Positions 1 through 11,640 of a stretch of DNA of 64,000 nucleotides are shown in pieces. The notes beneath the pieces were generated by a model, which ran no database searches, was not told where the DNA came from, and saw nothing but the letters and a program-made list of their open reading frames with translations. Position 1 is the stretch's first letter; each line of letters begins with the position of its first letter. A program made the position numbers and the translations under genes. This stretch comes from Imbricaverruca yamaguchii. Its lineage: Eukaryota; Arthropoda; Thecostraca; Neoverrucidae. The stretch covers positions 2,463,001 through 2,527,000 of the forward strand of contig JAOTOL010001635.1 in NCBI GenBank assembly GCA_034440575.1, written 5' to 3'.

Positions 1-757
1 CCTAAGGTTTTCCGCGGATAAGAAAGAAAGTCGTGCGACAGCGGGCCGAAATTTGGCATACCTTTTCCTACACCAATTTGACATGTTGTGTCGAAATTTG
101 GAGGTCAGGTCTTCTAGGGTCAACGAGTTGATCTAGGTCAAGTGAGGTTACCTCCAGACAAATTATACCAGTCGTCGCGCTTTAACGGATAAAGATATTT
201 AAAAAAAATGAAATTCCAGCGTTTGCGGATGTTTAGGGACGAAACAAAACGCACCATAATTTTTTTTAAGTGTGTTTTTTTTCTTCTCGTTTTTGATCAC
301 TTATTACCTTTGTATATTTGCCCATTAAAGCTCAAATTGAAGATCCTTGCTAAGGTAAGCATTTGTATGAGAGCAAGTTGACTTTGAACAACGTTTTCGG
401 TCATCTGTACCCATTATAAAAATACAAATTCAAAGAAAACTAAAAGTCAAAATTTTGAAATTTCGGAAGAATAAAATATGTATTTTGTGTGGGGGAAAGA
501 AGTAGGATCAAAGGTCCACTTCCCTTCCTTTTGTGATTCTAAATAATTTTTGCATTTGCATCAAATCTCCCTACACATGATGTATGTCGTGAAAACCTAT
601 GATGCATGATGTTGGGCCCCTAGCGGCGTCACTTTTATGAGGGAAAATTTGGGGTGGCGTCTGGCCCTACTCGTCGAGCGCTTTCCAACGACACCTCTTT
701 TGTTCTCGTGCGACGCTTAGTTTGGAGATTGAGGGTCTGAGGTGGACATGACCGCTT
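1..757 (-). mobile_element. TTAA-type MITE, copy 1, cut by the window start
   Basis: This is a non-coding copy of the dispersed family whose near-complete members lie at 28335-29193, 57716-58572 and 60756-61561. It is in the opposite orientation to 57716. Shared landmarks, read in this orientation, are 'ggcataccttttcc' near 55, the 'gtgaggtnacctcca' block near 140, 'aaaacgcac' near 247, and 'cgtcgagcgctttcc' near 672. The left terminus lies outside the window. The right end is eroded, fading near 757 without a clear TTAA. No long open frame is shared between copies, so it is read as a non-autonomous element. Confidence 0.8.
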
Positions 758-1165
758 AGTTTGGCATAAACACTTTCAAAAATGCCATAAAACAGGGAAC
801 ACTTTCCGCACTTTCCGCACTTTCGGCACGGGAAATTTTTGGTTTTACTGAGTGCAATAAAAATGTTTTGCTTCAATTCGTGTATATTCTGTTGCTGAGG
901 GATGGGGAGGGGCGGCTCCACGGCTCCCTTTGTTGCGCCTCTACAGCTACTCATGAGATTTCGAAGAAGATGAATGCATTTTGAATAGACTTGCTGGGAG
1001 ATGTCCTGAGATCACCGTATTTACACCAGGAAAAATGTCGTGGAAATATTTGTAGCAAGGGCGAACAGCTATCTTTCACATTGTAATGTTATCTGCTCCG
1101 GGTTTGAACGGTGTGGTTGCTTACATACCAGTACAGTTTTGTTTCAACAAACAATGCGCTGCGGT
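758..1165. other. no gene seen; short 9-10 bp tandem
   Basis: No coding or RNA gene is recognised. Three to four copies of a 9-10 bp unit built on 'cactttccg' lie at about 800-829. The rest is unique-looking sequence between the MITE and a TA microsatellite. Confidence 0.5.
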
Positions 1166-1167
1166 TA

Positions 1168-1179
1168 CACATATATATA

Positions 1180-1259
<80 letters not shown>

Positions 1260-1293
1260 AATATATATGTATATGCCTGTATATATATATGTG
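1168..1293. repeat. (TA)n / tatatg microsatellite
   Basis: An alternating TA tract interrupted by ATGTATATACAT blocks occurs twice in the same order, with 'aaatatat' between them. This suggests duplication of a compound block. Open frames across it encode only Ile/Tyr repeats and are not genes. Confidence 0.95.
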
Positions 1294-2329
1294 ATAGGTG
1301 AATAAATCGTCGAAGTGTTTTATATATCGCTATGGATGTGTTCAAAACGTTTCCGAATGACCGAGAGGCCATCACGACGCCACCAAGCCAATAAATATGC
1401 TGCACAAAGCCAATAAATAGAAAATGCACCACAAAGTGGTGGTGAAAATGCACCACAAAGTCGGCCATAATAGAGAACGAACACATGAGGCTTGGGAATC
1501 AAAGATATCATTTCCTAAGGCGTGTGTGCAAGTCAGTCACCCCACTCCAGAGACTGAAGTTACATTTTCAATGGAATTGTTCGCATAGACTTGGAATCGA
1601 TCAAGGCTGTGACAAACCTAGTTTGAAGTTGATTGGACAGTTCCAGGTGCCTGCTTTGTGGTGGATTGCTACGGCTGAGAGAAGAGGATTTTCGTCCTCT
1701 CAGGTAAAATGGGATGTAAAATGTGTTTATCGGTAACATGAAAACTGCATGCTCAATTTGGACGCAATGTTGCACGCGTACGTATTTGGGGAAGTCAAAA
1801 CTGTTGTGAAGGAATTTACCTTAATTGCAAGGTTCTTAATGGTGTTCTTTTTGCTGAACGTATCCAAGTATGAATTTATACGCTTTTTGTTGAACGTATC
1901 CCAATACATGCGCGCTCGCGCTGCAGGTGCAAATTCGTCATGCCAAAGACATGGCAGCCCTTTGCAGAAGATAGCTGCTTAGGAGCTGAGCTGATAGGTG
2001 AAGGGACTGGGAGGTTTAATTTGTTCTATTTTCCGACTTGAAATCACCGTAAATTTATTGAAGCTTGACAGGCAATGTAATCATGCAATCATGCAATGCA
2101 AACAGTCGGGCAATGCATTTTGCAATGCAAGCATGCATTGTTATAAGCAATGCGGCTGGCAATTATCGTCATCAACCGCATACATGCATTTATTTTGCGC
2201 TATTTAATAAATGCTGAAAAGGCCCGAATGAGGTAATCGAAATGATCTTGCCACCTGTGAATTCTCCTAAAGAACTCGGCTGTTAGACACATTGCAGCTT
2301 AAAAGGAACGTTTTGCTGTTCGAAGGTTT
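1294..2329. other. no gene seen; small direct repeats
   Basis: The 17-mer AAAATGCACCACAAAGT occurs at 1421-1437 and 1445-1461. A cluster of gcaatgca/catgcaat octamers lies at about 2073-2153. Small open frames here lack any recognisable protein signature. Confidence 0.5.
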
Positions 2330-2446
2330 TGGGGAATTGCTCATTTGGTTCGTCCGGTTTGTACACTTTTTTATCCAACACGATGGAAGTATCAAAAATG
2401 TAAATTTTTCACATGTTTTGATGGCCCCGGCAACTTGAAGACTTTG

Positions 2447-2489
2447 GCAACATGGATATAGCTGATATAGCAACATGGATATAGCTGGA
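2447..2489. repeat. 23-bp tandem duplication inside the left arm
   Basis: The segment starting gcaacatggatatagctg is present twice with a 23-bp period. It is missing from the corresponding place in the right arm, so it arose after the inverted duplication or was lost on the right. Confidence 0.75.
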
Positions 2490-2722
2490 ACCGAATTTTG
2501 GACATTTCTGCGTTTCATAAGCGGATTGGTGGAAAAATGAGTCCGCTTGAAAACCACATCGTCGAGGCAATTCATTTTCGATCGTTTGGCACCATTTCTA
2601 AGATTCTGGCTGTTTTATTACCTTATATTTCGTCCTCTGAAGGATGGAAGGTTCGGGCGGTTCCCTGGGCTGCCTAGGGATGGAAGGCCTAGCGAACCCG
2701 GCTGCCTTCCCGGCTGCCTTAT

Positions 2723-3166
2723 GACGGACCCGTATGTACTTCCCTCCAAGCGTGGTTTGGCGTCTTGGTGCACTGGTACGGTCTCAACTAACTTATCGGT
2801 TATGTTTTCTGTGACTTAGAGATGCAAATACATCCAAATTGTAACGGATGCTACAGTGAAATAATCGCACATATTCGTTGAAAAGCGGTGGAACTGTGCA
2901 GAACATGCCCTGCGAAGCCTAGCCTGAATCGCAACAAGGTAATCAACATGAAACCAGTGTCATTCCTCATATCTGTATGTGTTTTGTAAAAGGTGTATTC
3001 TATGTATTCCGATAGATCATCTGTCATCACCATTCCGCCGCCGCCACCGGGACACGCCGCAACAGCCCCCTGCACTGAGACTCGCCGCAGCGGCGCTCAC
3101 TCACTCACTGGTCCAAAACCGACGACGGAAGGTCACCTTAATCAGGCTATAGCCGCCGTGGCGGTC
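2723..3166. other. 444-bp segment unique to the left arm
   Basis: This segment interrupts the left arm between sequences that are contiguous near 4706-4712 in the right arm. It starts AT-rich and ends in a CCG-rich stretch (about 3033-3165). No terminal repeats or target duplication are obvious. It could be an insertion, or the right arm could have lost it. Confidence 0.6.
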
Positions 3167-3167
3167 C

Positions 3168-3538
3168 CTGCCGGTGACAGCCGCCGCCGACTCCATGGTC
3201 AGCTTTACACTTACCTCCGTTTCCTGCGTGTGGCAGGGAATGCCAGTTCGCAGAGGCTCGTCCAGCAGACGCGCCAGCTCATCGCCGCCAAGTGGGCGGG
3301 TCAGGAATGGCTCGATATCTGCCTGGTGGTGCAGCAGATCCACCAACTTCATGGAGTTAACTGGCCTGGAGATTGATTTCCGGGCATTTGTACCGTTGAC
3401 AGGGGCTGGAACTGAGGGACAGGCAACTGGTGCACCGGGCTCTACAGTAGCTTGCCGATGGGACCCGAGAAGCTGGAGGGACTGGTGGATGGTGGAGGGA
3501 CTGGTTGATTGAAGAGGGCTCTGTAGGGCAGCTCGGCC
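3168..3538 (-). pseudogene. Transposon-associated protein, truncated fragment (left arm)
   Basis: Read on the minus strand, about 3352 down to 3168 encodes a stretch containing MKLVDLLHHQADIEP and LTRPLGGDE. This closely matches the plus-strand stretch at 4525-4650. Compared with the right copy it lacks the roughly 513-bp middle part of the gene; the deletion junction is at 3390/3392. It has no full open frame and is certainly not functional as written. Confidence 0.6.
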
Positions 3539-3799
3539 TGATTGAGGAGGCAGGCCGCTCGGGTCAACGGCCTGCCTAGCATCTTTTCGAATCGAATTTA
3601 GCCAGCCAGCCGCCTTGCCAGCCTACCACCGTTAGTCCCATCGCCTTTCACCGCATGGATGGCAGTGTCTGTATGCCGGGCTCAACCAGAAAGCGCAGCA
3701 GCTGCTGGGCTATAGCCGCTCCGGTGTGCCGCGCTTCGCAGTTAAAGTGCCCGACAAATACATCGCCCGGGTGGGCGTTCACGGATATGTTGTGAACCC

Positions 3800-4700
3800 T
3801 TTCGTGTCGGGTCCCTGCCACCCGGCCGTGTACGGCCGAGCTGCCCTACAGAGCCGTCAAGAGGCTCGATGGGCCGACCACCAGTCCCTCCAGCGTCTCG
3901 GGTCCCATCGGCAAGTTGCTGTCGGGCCCGGTACACCAGTTTCATGCCGCTCAGTTCGAGCCCCTGACAACGGCTGAGCTGCCGCAGCTGTCAGATGATG
4001 TCAGACGCAATCTGAGCTCAGATCTGCACCTGCTGGTGCAGTGCGCCCAGTGTGTCACTTTGGGCGATGGAAGTGAAGTAGCGCAGCGCGTTCACGGCCA
4101 GCTCAGTATGACGCGGTGGCACACCGCACAGAGCAGATTGTTGCGTGTCTATATGGTCAAGCAGAGCCCCAGTGCCCAGCTGCAGACGCTTTCATTGTAC
4201 TTTATGGGCGTTTACATCCCAACAGTGCTGGCAATCAGACACCGGCCGACCTGGTGGAGGCGCCGCGCCACCTGTATGACCAGCTCGAGCGGCAGCGCCG
4301 CCACATGACCGGTGACGATCTGGCCAAAGTCCAAAGGAGACTCTTCGGGAACGCCATGATGGCGCACTCTGAGGCCGTCATCCTCGTAATGCTCGGGGAC
4401 GAATGCTGGGAGATCCGAGCCCGAGCTATCCAGCTCATCGGTGAGGCCCGTCAGCGCCGGCAATCTGGGCAGCCAGTCCGGGCTTACAAATGTCCGGAAA
4501 TCAATATCCAGGCCAGTTAACTTCATGGAGTTGGTGGATCCGCAGCACCACCAGGCAGATATCGAGCCACCCCTGACCCGCCCACTTGGCGGCGATGAGC
4601 AGGCGCGTCTGCTGGACGAGCCTCTGCGAACTGGCATTCTCTGCTACGCGAAGGCGACGGAGCGAAGTGCAAAGCTGACCATGGAGCCGGTGGCGGCTGT
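3800..4700 (+). pseudogene. Transposon-associated uncharacterised protein, frameshifted
   Basis: Three plus-strand frames join into one protein-like run. About 3840-4240 contains GPIGKLLSGPVHQF, then LPQLSDDVRRNLSSDLHLL (near 4000), then TRWHTAQSRLLRVYM (near 4115). After a frameshift, about 4240-4520 contains FGNAMMAHSEAVILVMLGDE and KCPEINIQAS followed by a stop. A second shift near 4510 gives NFMELVDPQHHQADIEPPLT. From memory this block order (LSxD, HSRWLT-like, AHxE..LxML, EPPLT) recalls a large uncharacterised protein family repeated in arthropod and other invertebrate genomes. That match is not verified here and the function is unknown. Two frameshifts and a missing start make it a pseudogene. 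Confidence 0.6.
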
Positions 4701-5115
4701 CATCGGCAGGCTAGGCTCGCCAGGCCTGCCATCTGTTGGCAGCCCAGGCAACCGCTCGAATCTTCCATACTTCAGAAGACGAAACCTGAGCTAATAAGAC
4801 AGCTAGAATCTTGGAAACGGTGCCAAATGATCAAACATGAATTGCCTCGACGAGGTAACTCAAAACTCAAAACTCAAGCGGACTCATTTGTCCACCAGTC
4901 TGCTTATGAGACGCAGAAATGTTAAACATTTGGTCCCAGCCAAAAACTTCAAATGATCGGGCCATCAAAAGATGTGAGAAATTTGCATTTCTGATGCTTC
5001 CATCACGTTCAGCGGCCCAAAATGCATCAAATAAGGGCGAGTTGCTATCGATTTTGGTAAAAAGTATACAAACCGGACAAACCTATTGCTCAGCATGCAA
5101 ATTGTCACAAACGCA

Positions 5116-5440
5116 ACGCATATCAGAGTACTAGCGCTGCGCTCCTACTTCTACTGGTCTGTATGCAACCCGGAAATCTAGTTGATTAGTTTTAACCCGC
5201 AGTGTGCACGGCATTCTGCGACCTTCTTCAGAAAAGAAGAGGATGGGTGGGGATAGGGTGGTGCTGTAGTTCACCATAATTTGTAGGCAGTGAATGCTTC
5301 ATATGAAGCAAAATCAGCACGTTTCCATGACGAAAATCGTCAAGCTGATGAGTTCGTTCACTGAGCTTCATCTAGTGCCATCGTGGCTTGCTTGGCACAG
5401 AGCTTCCCTTTATTTGCCTTTCTGTCATGACAGTATGGCT
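5116..5440. other. no feature seen
   Basis: Unique-looking sequence between the composite inverted repeat and the CA microsatellite. No coding, RNA or repeat signal was recognised. Confidence 0.5.
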
Positions 5441-5580
<140 letters not shown>

Positions 5581-5621
5581 TCGTATTTAGCTGCACCCCA
5601 TCAGGATATCAGAGTAGGCTC

Positions 5622-5836
5622 ACAAGTGGTCCTGTGAGCCCATGGTCACGAGAACATAGTGACCGTGGTCTAGGGCACGGACGGGACTATGAGCCAGGTG
5701 GGGTCGCCAGAGGTCACGAGAACGTAGTGACCGTGGTGTGGCACCGACGGAACTGTAAGCCAAGTGGCACAATATGCCCGGGGTGACGAGAACATAGTTA
5801 CGGTGGCAGGGCGCGGACGGAACTATGAGCCAACGG
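5622..5836. repeat. Three-copy ~65-bp tandem repeat
   Basis: Three imperfect units each carry a block like ggtcacgagaacatagtgac followed by a ggcacggacgg-aactatgagcca block. Within the unit, GGTCAC and GTGACC form a small inverted pair around gagaacata. Units vary by small indels. Confidence 0.85.
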
Positions 5837-7539
5837 TGTGTGAACAACAAAAAAAAACAGGCTACTAATCCACTTCGTGAGATTGATCTTTGCTTGTGGC
5901 TCTCCTCTACGAACGGGGGCACGGATGGGGTGGCCATGAGAGGTAGTCGTAAGTATCCTCGCTCAATAACAGCTTTGCATGTATCAGCGGAATAGCTTCC
6001 GAAAGCCCAATGAAAATGTTTGCACCTGATGCCGCATCAACTGCGAGGAAGCCCTTGGATTTTCAGACCAAGATTATCTCAGGTTGTTTACTTTAGCGGT
6101 TTAGGCACGGAATGTCGGACAAAGTATGTGTGAAAAAAGACACACGTTCTTAGTGTGGACTCTGTTATGTGTCAGCTTCGCTACGGTTTTCAATCGACAA
6201 AATTCATCGGACCTATCGATTTGTCAAATTTAGGTCTTTTTCACTTGCCTTGCACTGCATTGCATCCAGTCATGCCTATGAGTTCAAACAAAGATTGTCT
6301 CAGGCCAATGCCCCAGGAAGCTTGTAATTGCAGTATGTCGTCTAGATTTAACACTTGTCATAATATATGCGATAAACCAACTGCTAACGTTACGATTTTA
6401 GCCCTTAGCTTCTTTTTCGGTTAGATCTATGGCCAGTCGTATGCCTCCCTTGGGTGTGAATACCAAAAACATTCTATATTGCTAGTCCTATTGCTCTAAC
6501 AGATTGATGTTTATTTGCTTTCTATGTCTTAGTTGGGAGTGTCACGGTTTTGCTGTTTGTTCTGTGGCGTTAATATAAGGTTTCTGCAGTCGCTGGGTGA
6601 GAGGAGAGGGCACTCCCGGTCACTTAATCCTGGATGACAAACTTAAAAAAAAAAAAAAATTCAGGCTGATACAGATTACGATGTATGATGGATGAAGACG
6701 TCACTATTTTTTTGCGACATGGCCCTGAGGCTTGGCCGCTCCACTGTTCTTGACAATCACCACACTTCCAGAATAGTGATGCTTGCTTGCAGGGAGGATG
6801 TAGAAAAGCTGGTGAAAAATGTGCTGGCTTGCACCATTTTCCCAATAGGCCAATGACCGAGCTCCAAAAAGTGGGGAACGGACACCATGATCGTCACGTT
6901 CCTACTTCTGTACTCTCTAGTTTGGATAAGGATACAAATCTAGGGTGGATAAAAATATTGCCTTCCTGCTGCAAGCTCCAATAGCAGACAGCATCTGCGG
7001 CGCCACGGACTTTGGATGGCGGGAACATGATCGTTTGTGGCTTCATTCTTTCCGTGTGACGCCTAAGTGCAATGCTAAGCTTCACGACGTTTTGGGTGAT
7101 ACGCCCGCCCGTCGCCTCCTCTTAGCGCCGCCTGTGGCAGACGGGCACAGTCGGGACGAATGAAGAGACCTCTATTTGTCACTGCAGTGAAGGCCGTTCA
7201 TCACTCCTGGGCCGCACAGGTGGCGACATCGTCCAACGCGTGGGCGAACTTCACCATTAGTTACAAATGTTCACACTAGGTGGCAGTAGACGTGTTGCTG
7301 CAGTGCTCTCCAAGCCATGCAGAACGTCGCCGAGGGATGACGCCGCCGAATATGTCCACCGTGAGGATCCAGGACGGGGATCTCGATGGAAACCTCATCC
7401 GTAAACAAGTTCGCCTTAGTGATGCTAGCATTGATGGATTTAACGTATTTCCTCACGAAATTCGGGGAGCTGCTTCATTGAATGGCATGGTGTAATCTGA
7501 ATAATAACGGTGTCCGGAGAAATGTGCGCAAAGCAAATG
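5837..7539. other. no gene seen; poly(A) tract
   Basis: No gene is recognised. A 15-16-base A run lies at about 6644-6659. Short open frames near 6787-7163 were read through in all frames. A vague resemblance to an integrase zinc-binding stretch near 6790-6850 was not convincing. Confidence 0.45.
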
Positions 7540-7815
7540 CACGTATGAAAGATGTGCATACTCAAGAGCAATTATGAAGTTTAAATATACGTATGCGTAG
7601 ATGAACGTATGTCAATTGCACGTAAGCGAAGATATACCTATGGCAAATGTACGTGAGCAAGAATGTACGCAAGCCTGAAAGCACGCAATCGCAAATGTAC
7701 GTCACTGTAAAAGTACCGAAGCACAAAAGTGCATAAGCGCAGAAGTGCACGTACGCAAATGTACGTATGCGCAAATGTACTTCAGAGCAAACGTACCTAA
7801 GTGCAAAAACATACG
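7540..7815. repeat. Degenerate short repeats rich in ACGTA / gcaaatgtac
   Basis: Loose recurrence of a unit of about 13-16 bp around gcaaatgtacgta, with many near-palindromic ACGTAC/TACGTA cores. Copies are much diverged, as expected of an old minisatellite. Confidence 0.6.
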
Positions 7816-8814
7816 TACTATCCTAGAATCGCTAATAACCGTATATATGTGCGGTTGCTTTAGTTCGATTCCTGTGCAGTTGTGGCAGGGATGTGTCGTT
7901 TTATCTCGTCATGGGTGCGCACGCATTACGAGCCTATGTTTTCTTGGTTTGTGCAGGAGCAGATCTGTGCATGCCACAAGCCTACTTCCCACAGCAAAGA
8001 TATGATATGTCGGTACATTTGTGCGGAGAAGGTATCAAGAAACTCATACCACAGGATCGCTCAATGCTACTTTCATATGTTTAGTAGTTCTGGTCAAAGA
8101 CTGGTCGAAGCACCCTTCAGTACAAATGACAAACAGCAATTGTTTAGGAAGCTTTATTTTGCCGAAGTAGGTATATCTATAAAATATACCATAAAACTAC
8201 ATGCCCACATCACAATCAATCCATTATCTCAAGTTCCAAGGAAAATTTATATCCCTGCCTATCTATCTGACCGTGTACCGTGACAGTTGAGCGTAAATGA
8301 TGGCGCTGTTTTAGCGGTATGCCTGTCAAGTACTGTGACTGCCGAACGTAATTAATGGACGCTGTTTTAGCGGAATGAGTGCGTGATGTGATTTCAACTA
8401 GTCTGCAGAACACGCTGCATATTTCAGCTCAAATTGAATAGAATTAAAAACTTATTGCAAGCATTTAGTGCAACAGAACATTGTGATTCATCAATGGCTG
8501 GAACATCTCCGGAACTAACTGTGCTGCTCACACTCGCCGAACATTGTCAGGATAGAGTATATAATACAATATCATAATGAAACACTCAAGAACGCAAGAA
8601 ATGTTACTGCATAGGAATGCAAATATTAGAATAACGGAATAACAATCATATATCAGACTTGTAATTTACTGATGTACCAGCAAACCGCTCTACTCTTGAT
8701 CGGATCAGTTTATGTGATCGGAGGTGATGGATGTAACCGTTAGTGTCGAAAGTATGTGTACGGAGCTGTTGTTGTCGGATATGAAGTACAAATACGCCTG
8801 CGTTCTAAGTGGTG
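7816..8814. other. no gene seen
   Basis: AT-leaning unique sequence. A 133-codon open frame (7882-8283) and overlapping frames show no recognisable domain and no consistent coding signal. I see no repeat or RNA. Confidence 0.45.
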
Positions 8815-9115
8815 GACGGTATAATTTGAATCCGAAGTGGTGGACAGACCAGTTTGTGATCGAAGTCGTGGAAGAGCACTATGTGTCGGTATTGGTGAAC
8901 AGCGTAGTGTGTGTCCGAAATGGTAGAAACAGACAGATCTGTGTCTGAAGTGGTGAACAGAGCAGTTTGTGTCAGTATTGGAGGACAGAGCTGTGTGTGT
9001 CCGAAGTGGTGGACAGAACCATTTGTGTCCGAGGTGGTGGACAGAGCAATATGTGTCCGAGGTCGTTGCGAAAGCAGTGTGTGTCTGAAGTGGTGGACAG
9101 AAATGCCGCGCAGAT
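8815..9115. repeat. ~30-bp minisatellite (tgtccgaagtggtggacaga)
   Basis: About nine or ten imperfect units built on gtgtccgaagtggtggacag. Spacing near 30 bp opens frames on both strands, including a minus-strand 232-codon frame, which are therefore not evidence of a gene. Confidence 0.85.
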
Positions 9116-9400
9116 CCGCGGCACTTGTATCCGCCACTTGGTGCGCGGCGCTCGCATCCCAAGTGGCGCTCAGATGCCCCGGGTCGGAAGTGATGCACCG
9201 CGCCGTTTTTGTCCGATGCATCCTTACCACGCCGCGGCCCGCAGCCGGGGCGTGGTCGCCCATTACTCCGGACCTTCGGCGAGCCGAGTGGGACCACCAA
9301 ACAGCGGCCCGACCTCGCCGCCGCCGACAGTCCGGTCCCGGTCACAACAGGCCAGTTACGTATGCAGCGTTCCCGGGAAGACCTTGACCGGCTTCTGACC
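9116..9400. other. CpG-rich segment downstream of the 30-bp array
   Basis: GC- and CpG-rich DNA with few stops in any frame and no repeat that I can align. It could be an eroded minisatellite or a CpG island; no transcription-start or exon evidence is visible. Confidence 0.4.
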
Positions 9401-10440
9401 GACCGCCGGGAAAAAGCCTTAGTCATGAACTGGGCCAAGCAACATGGACATTAGGGACATTAAGGCTCAAAATTCGGATTGAATCAGTTCAAATGCGGGC
9501 AGGCGGTTTCCGTAGTGGGCCATTAGGATTATATTTGTGTTATTCTGCGCGCCTTCTGTCCCTACTATTCATCCCTCTATGCTGCCACAGTCTTATCCTA
9601 CGCTACCGTCTCCCCATGGGCTTTAGAAGAAACGCTCTGGTTAGGCAGCACGCCAGAGAAGTTACAGAGGTGTCGCATATCGTCAGCCCAGCTTTGCGTT
9701 CTCATGTTGTGTCCAAATACTTAATGGCAGCCTGCAGGGCCCTAGATCCAGGCATTCCTGCAAGTCACTGCCAGTCAACTCCGAAGAGCGAGGTCAGCCA
9801 GCGTTTATCGATAGCTCTGGGCTAGGCCATAGGCTTTCTCTATCATGGAGCAGATGCAGTAGTCGCTGGGATAGTTTGGCATGATCACAGCATATCTTCA
9901 CCTTTGTGACGTGAAGTCCATATTATCAGCTTCTTGAGTGTCATCTTGTATTCGCTGTCGTTCCTCGCCGTGTTCTGCAGTGGTTTCCAAAGTGCTTAGC
10001 CTGCCACAGATGTCCACCCACAATACGTCGTCTGAAAAGTATGTCCTCGCTCCCATACAACAGCGCGTGTACATTTCGTAAATACGTAAAAACGCTCAAG
10101 GATGTCGTCTTTGCAAATAATTTTTTTCGGGATGTTCCCCATAGCTTTCACAATACCTACAGATGCCTGGCCAGGCTGTGCACGGGTGCACAGCCTGATC
10201 AGTAGTACCCGTTTGTGGGCCATTAGTGCAGGCCCATATGGCTGGAGAACACCCTCACTTGGCTATGACTGTCTCTTCAGTGGCAAAAACCAACCTTCTC
10301 TGCATGTGTTTCTCGTAACCCAACATGATTTAATGGAAACCCTGGTGTTCAACAATTGGTCACTTTGCTGGCTAAGAGCGGTATGGTCTCCACTGGCGCA
10401 CAATGGAAAAACGAAAAAGTGGCAAGCACTCCACTTGCCA
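9401..10440. other. no gene seen; contains a perfect hairpin
   Basis: Unique-looking sequence. Open frames on both strands (9493-9825, 9996-10223) resemble no family I know. The only structured element noticed is the hairpin at 10172-10197. Confidence 0.4.
10172..10197. other. Perfect 11-bp hairpin with 4-nt loop
   Basis: CAGGCTGTGCA at 10172-10182 is exactly complementary to TGCACAGCCTG at 10187-10197, with the loop CGGG between. No T-run follows, so it is not a terminator. The role is unknown. Confidence 0.8.
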
Positions 10441-11640
10441 ACCGAGACAACGACCTCCCCACATGGTGTGGCAGAGGGAGGGGGGAAGGAGAAACCCCCT
10501 GGAGGGTCAGAGGTGGCCCTCCAGGCGACCGCCCTGAGGGACTCTTGTGGACCCCTCAATGCATCTTTGCAGGGTCCCGCAAAGGCCCCTGGACCGAGGA
10601 AAGGGCCACAGGCTGACAGAGATGGTTCCGGGACGATGAAAAGAACCCAGAGCCAACGGAGATTGTCTTCGAGAAGATGTCGAGGGCCGCCCTTGGTTGG
10701 TCTAACAAGTTCTAGGGTTTCTAGATCGACGGAGGCGCCCCCGGATCGTTGGAAGGGCCCCGGGCTGACCGAGAGAACCCCGAACCAATATGAAGGGTCC
10801 TTAAGCTGCTGGAGGGGTCCAAGCCGACGACAAGACCCTGGCCAGATGGAGATGACCCAAGCGTTTGAAAATGGACCTGAGCTTTCCGAAAAGGCCCTGG
10901 GTCGTCAAAAAGGGCTCCTGAGAAGACAGAGGTGTCCTGGTTTCTGCAGAGGACTTCTGACGTCAGAATGGGTTCTTTGGCCGACGGATGGGGTCCAAGC
11001 CGCACAAGGACCCCTGGCCTGATAGAAGTGTTCGCAGGTGTTGAAAGATGGCTTCCGGCCCGACAGAGGGCGCCCTGCATCGCTAAGGAGGGGCCCTACG
11101 CCGAAAGAGAACACCCCTAGCTGCTGGCCGTCCAGGAGTGCCCAGAACCGACATGAAGGGTTCCTGGGCCAACGGAGGGGACCAACACCGCACAGGAAAT
11201 CTATTGCGCGATAGAAGAGGCCCGAGCTTTTGAAAGAGGGAGACTCCGGCCGGATGGAGAGTGTTATGAGCCATGAAAGAGCTGTCGATGATTAGGGAGG
11301 GTCCTTGAGACCTAGAGATGACCGGACTGTGATACTGCTGAAGCTTGGGAAGAACGCTGGGGAATGCACAGAGCCATTTAAGAGCTAAGGAGAGCGGTGA
11401 TAACTGGCGATATTTGCTATAAATTGTGAGGTATCTTTCTCGGAGCTGCAGGATGCTCCTGAAAGCTGGACAGGTTTGTCGAGGACTGGGAATGGCAGAT
11501 TGGCACATGTACCATGGAGAAGGCTTCTTACCGATGAGTAGGTCCCCTGAGAGCGAGATGACTGAACCGGGATGGTCATGAGCTTTGGGATGGGCACTCG
11601 AGGGACCAATACCCCGATAGGTAAGGAGACTCCAATGTCA
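10441..11640. repeat. Degenerate GC-rich repeat tract, unit near 30-35 bp
   Basis: Recurrent words such as gggcccc, gaccgaggaa, ctgacnga and aagggtcc alternate through the tract in a way typical of an ancient minisatellite whose units have diverged. The plus frame 10102-11022 (306 codons) runs into it and is probably open by composition. A real coding sequence is not excluded but has no support. Confidence 0.5.

Larger units (their letters stand above)
2330..5115. mobile_element. Composite inverted repeat (foldback) of a decayed transposon
   Basis: Two opposed copies of the same sequence flank a spacer of about 295 bp (3539-3833). The left arm is 2330-3538 and the right arm 3834-5115. Matching landmarks are 2573/4836 (gaattgcctcgacga against its complement), the outer blocks around 2350 and 5080 (aaaccgga), the region 3168-3390 against 4487-4708, and 3392-3538 against 3834-3973. 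The arms differ by clean indels: 2723-3166 is extra on the left and 3974-4486 is extra on the right. By eye the paired segments are clearly homologous but well diverged, so the duplication is old. The right arm keeps coding remnants on the plus strand. No target-site duplication was found. Confidence 0.8.

Noticed and set aside
3640..3830. Minus-strand protein-like stretch (VHNISVNAHPGDVF...) in the palindrome spacer
   Set aside because: It lies opposite plus-strand coding remnants of the pseudogene and has an in-frame stop just upstream; probably a shadow frame, though not excluded.
6780..6860. Retroelement integrase zinc-binding remnant (CREDVEKLVKN...)
   Set aside because: The resemblance is limited to about ten residues, with no second Cys pair or downstream integrase core.
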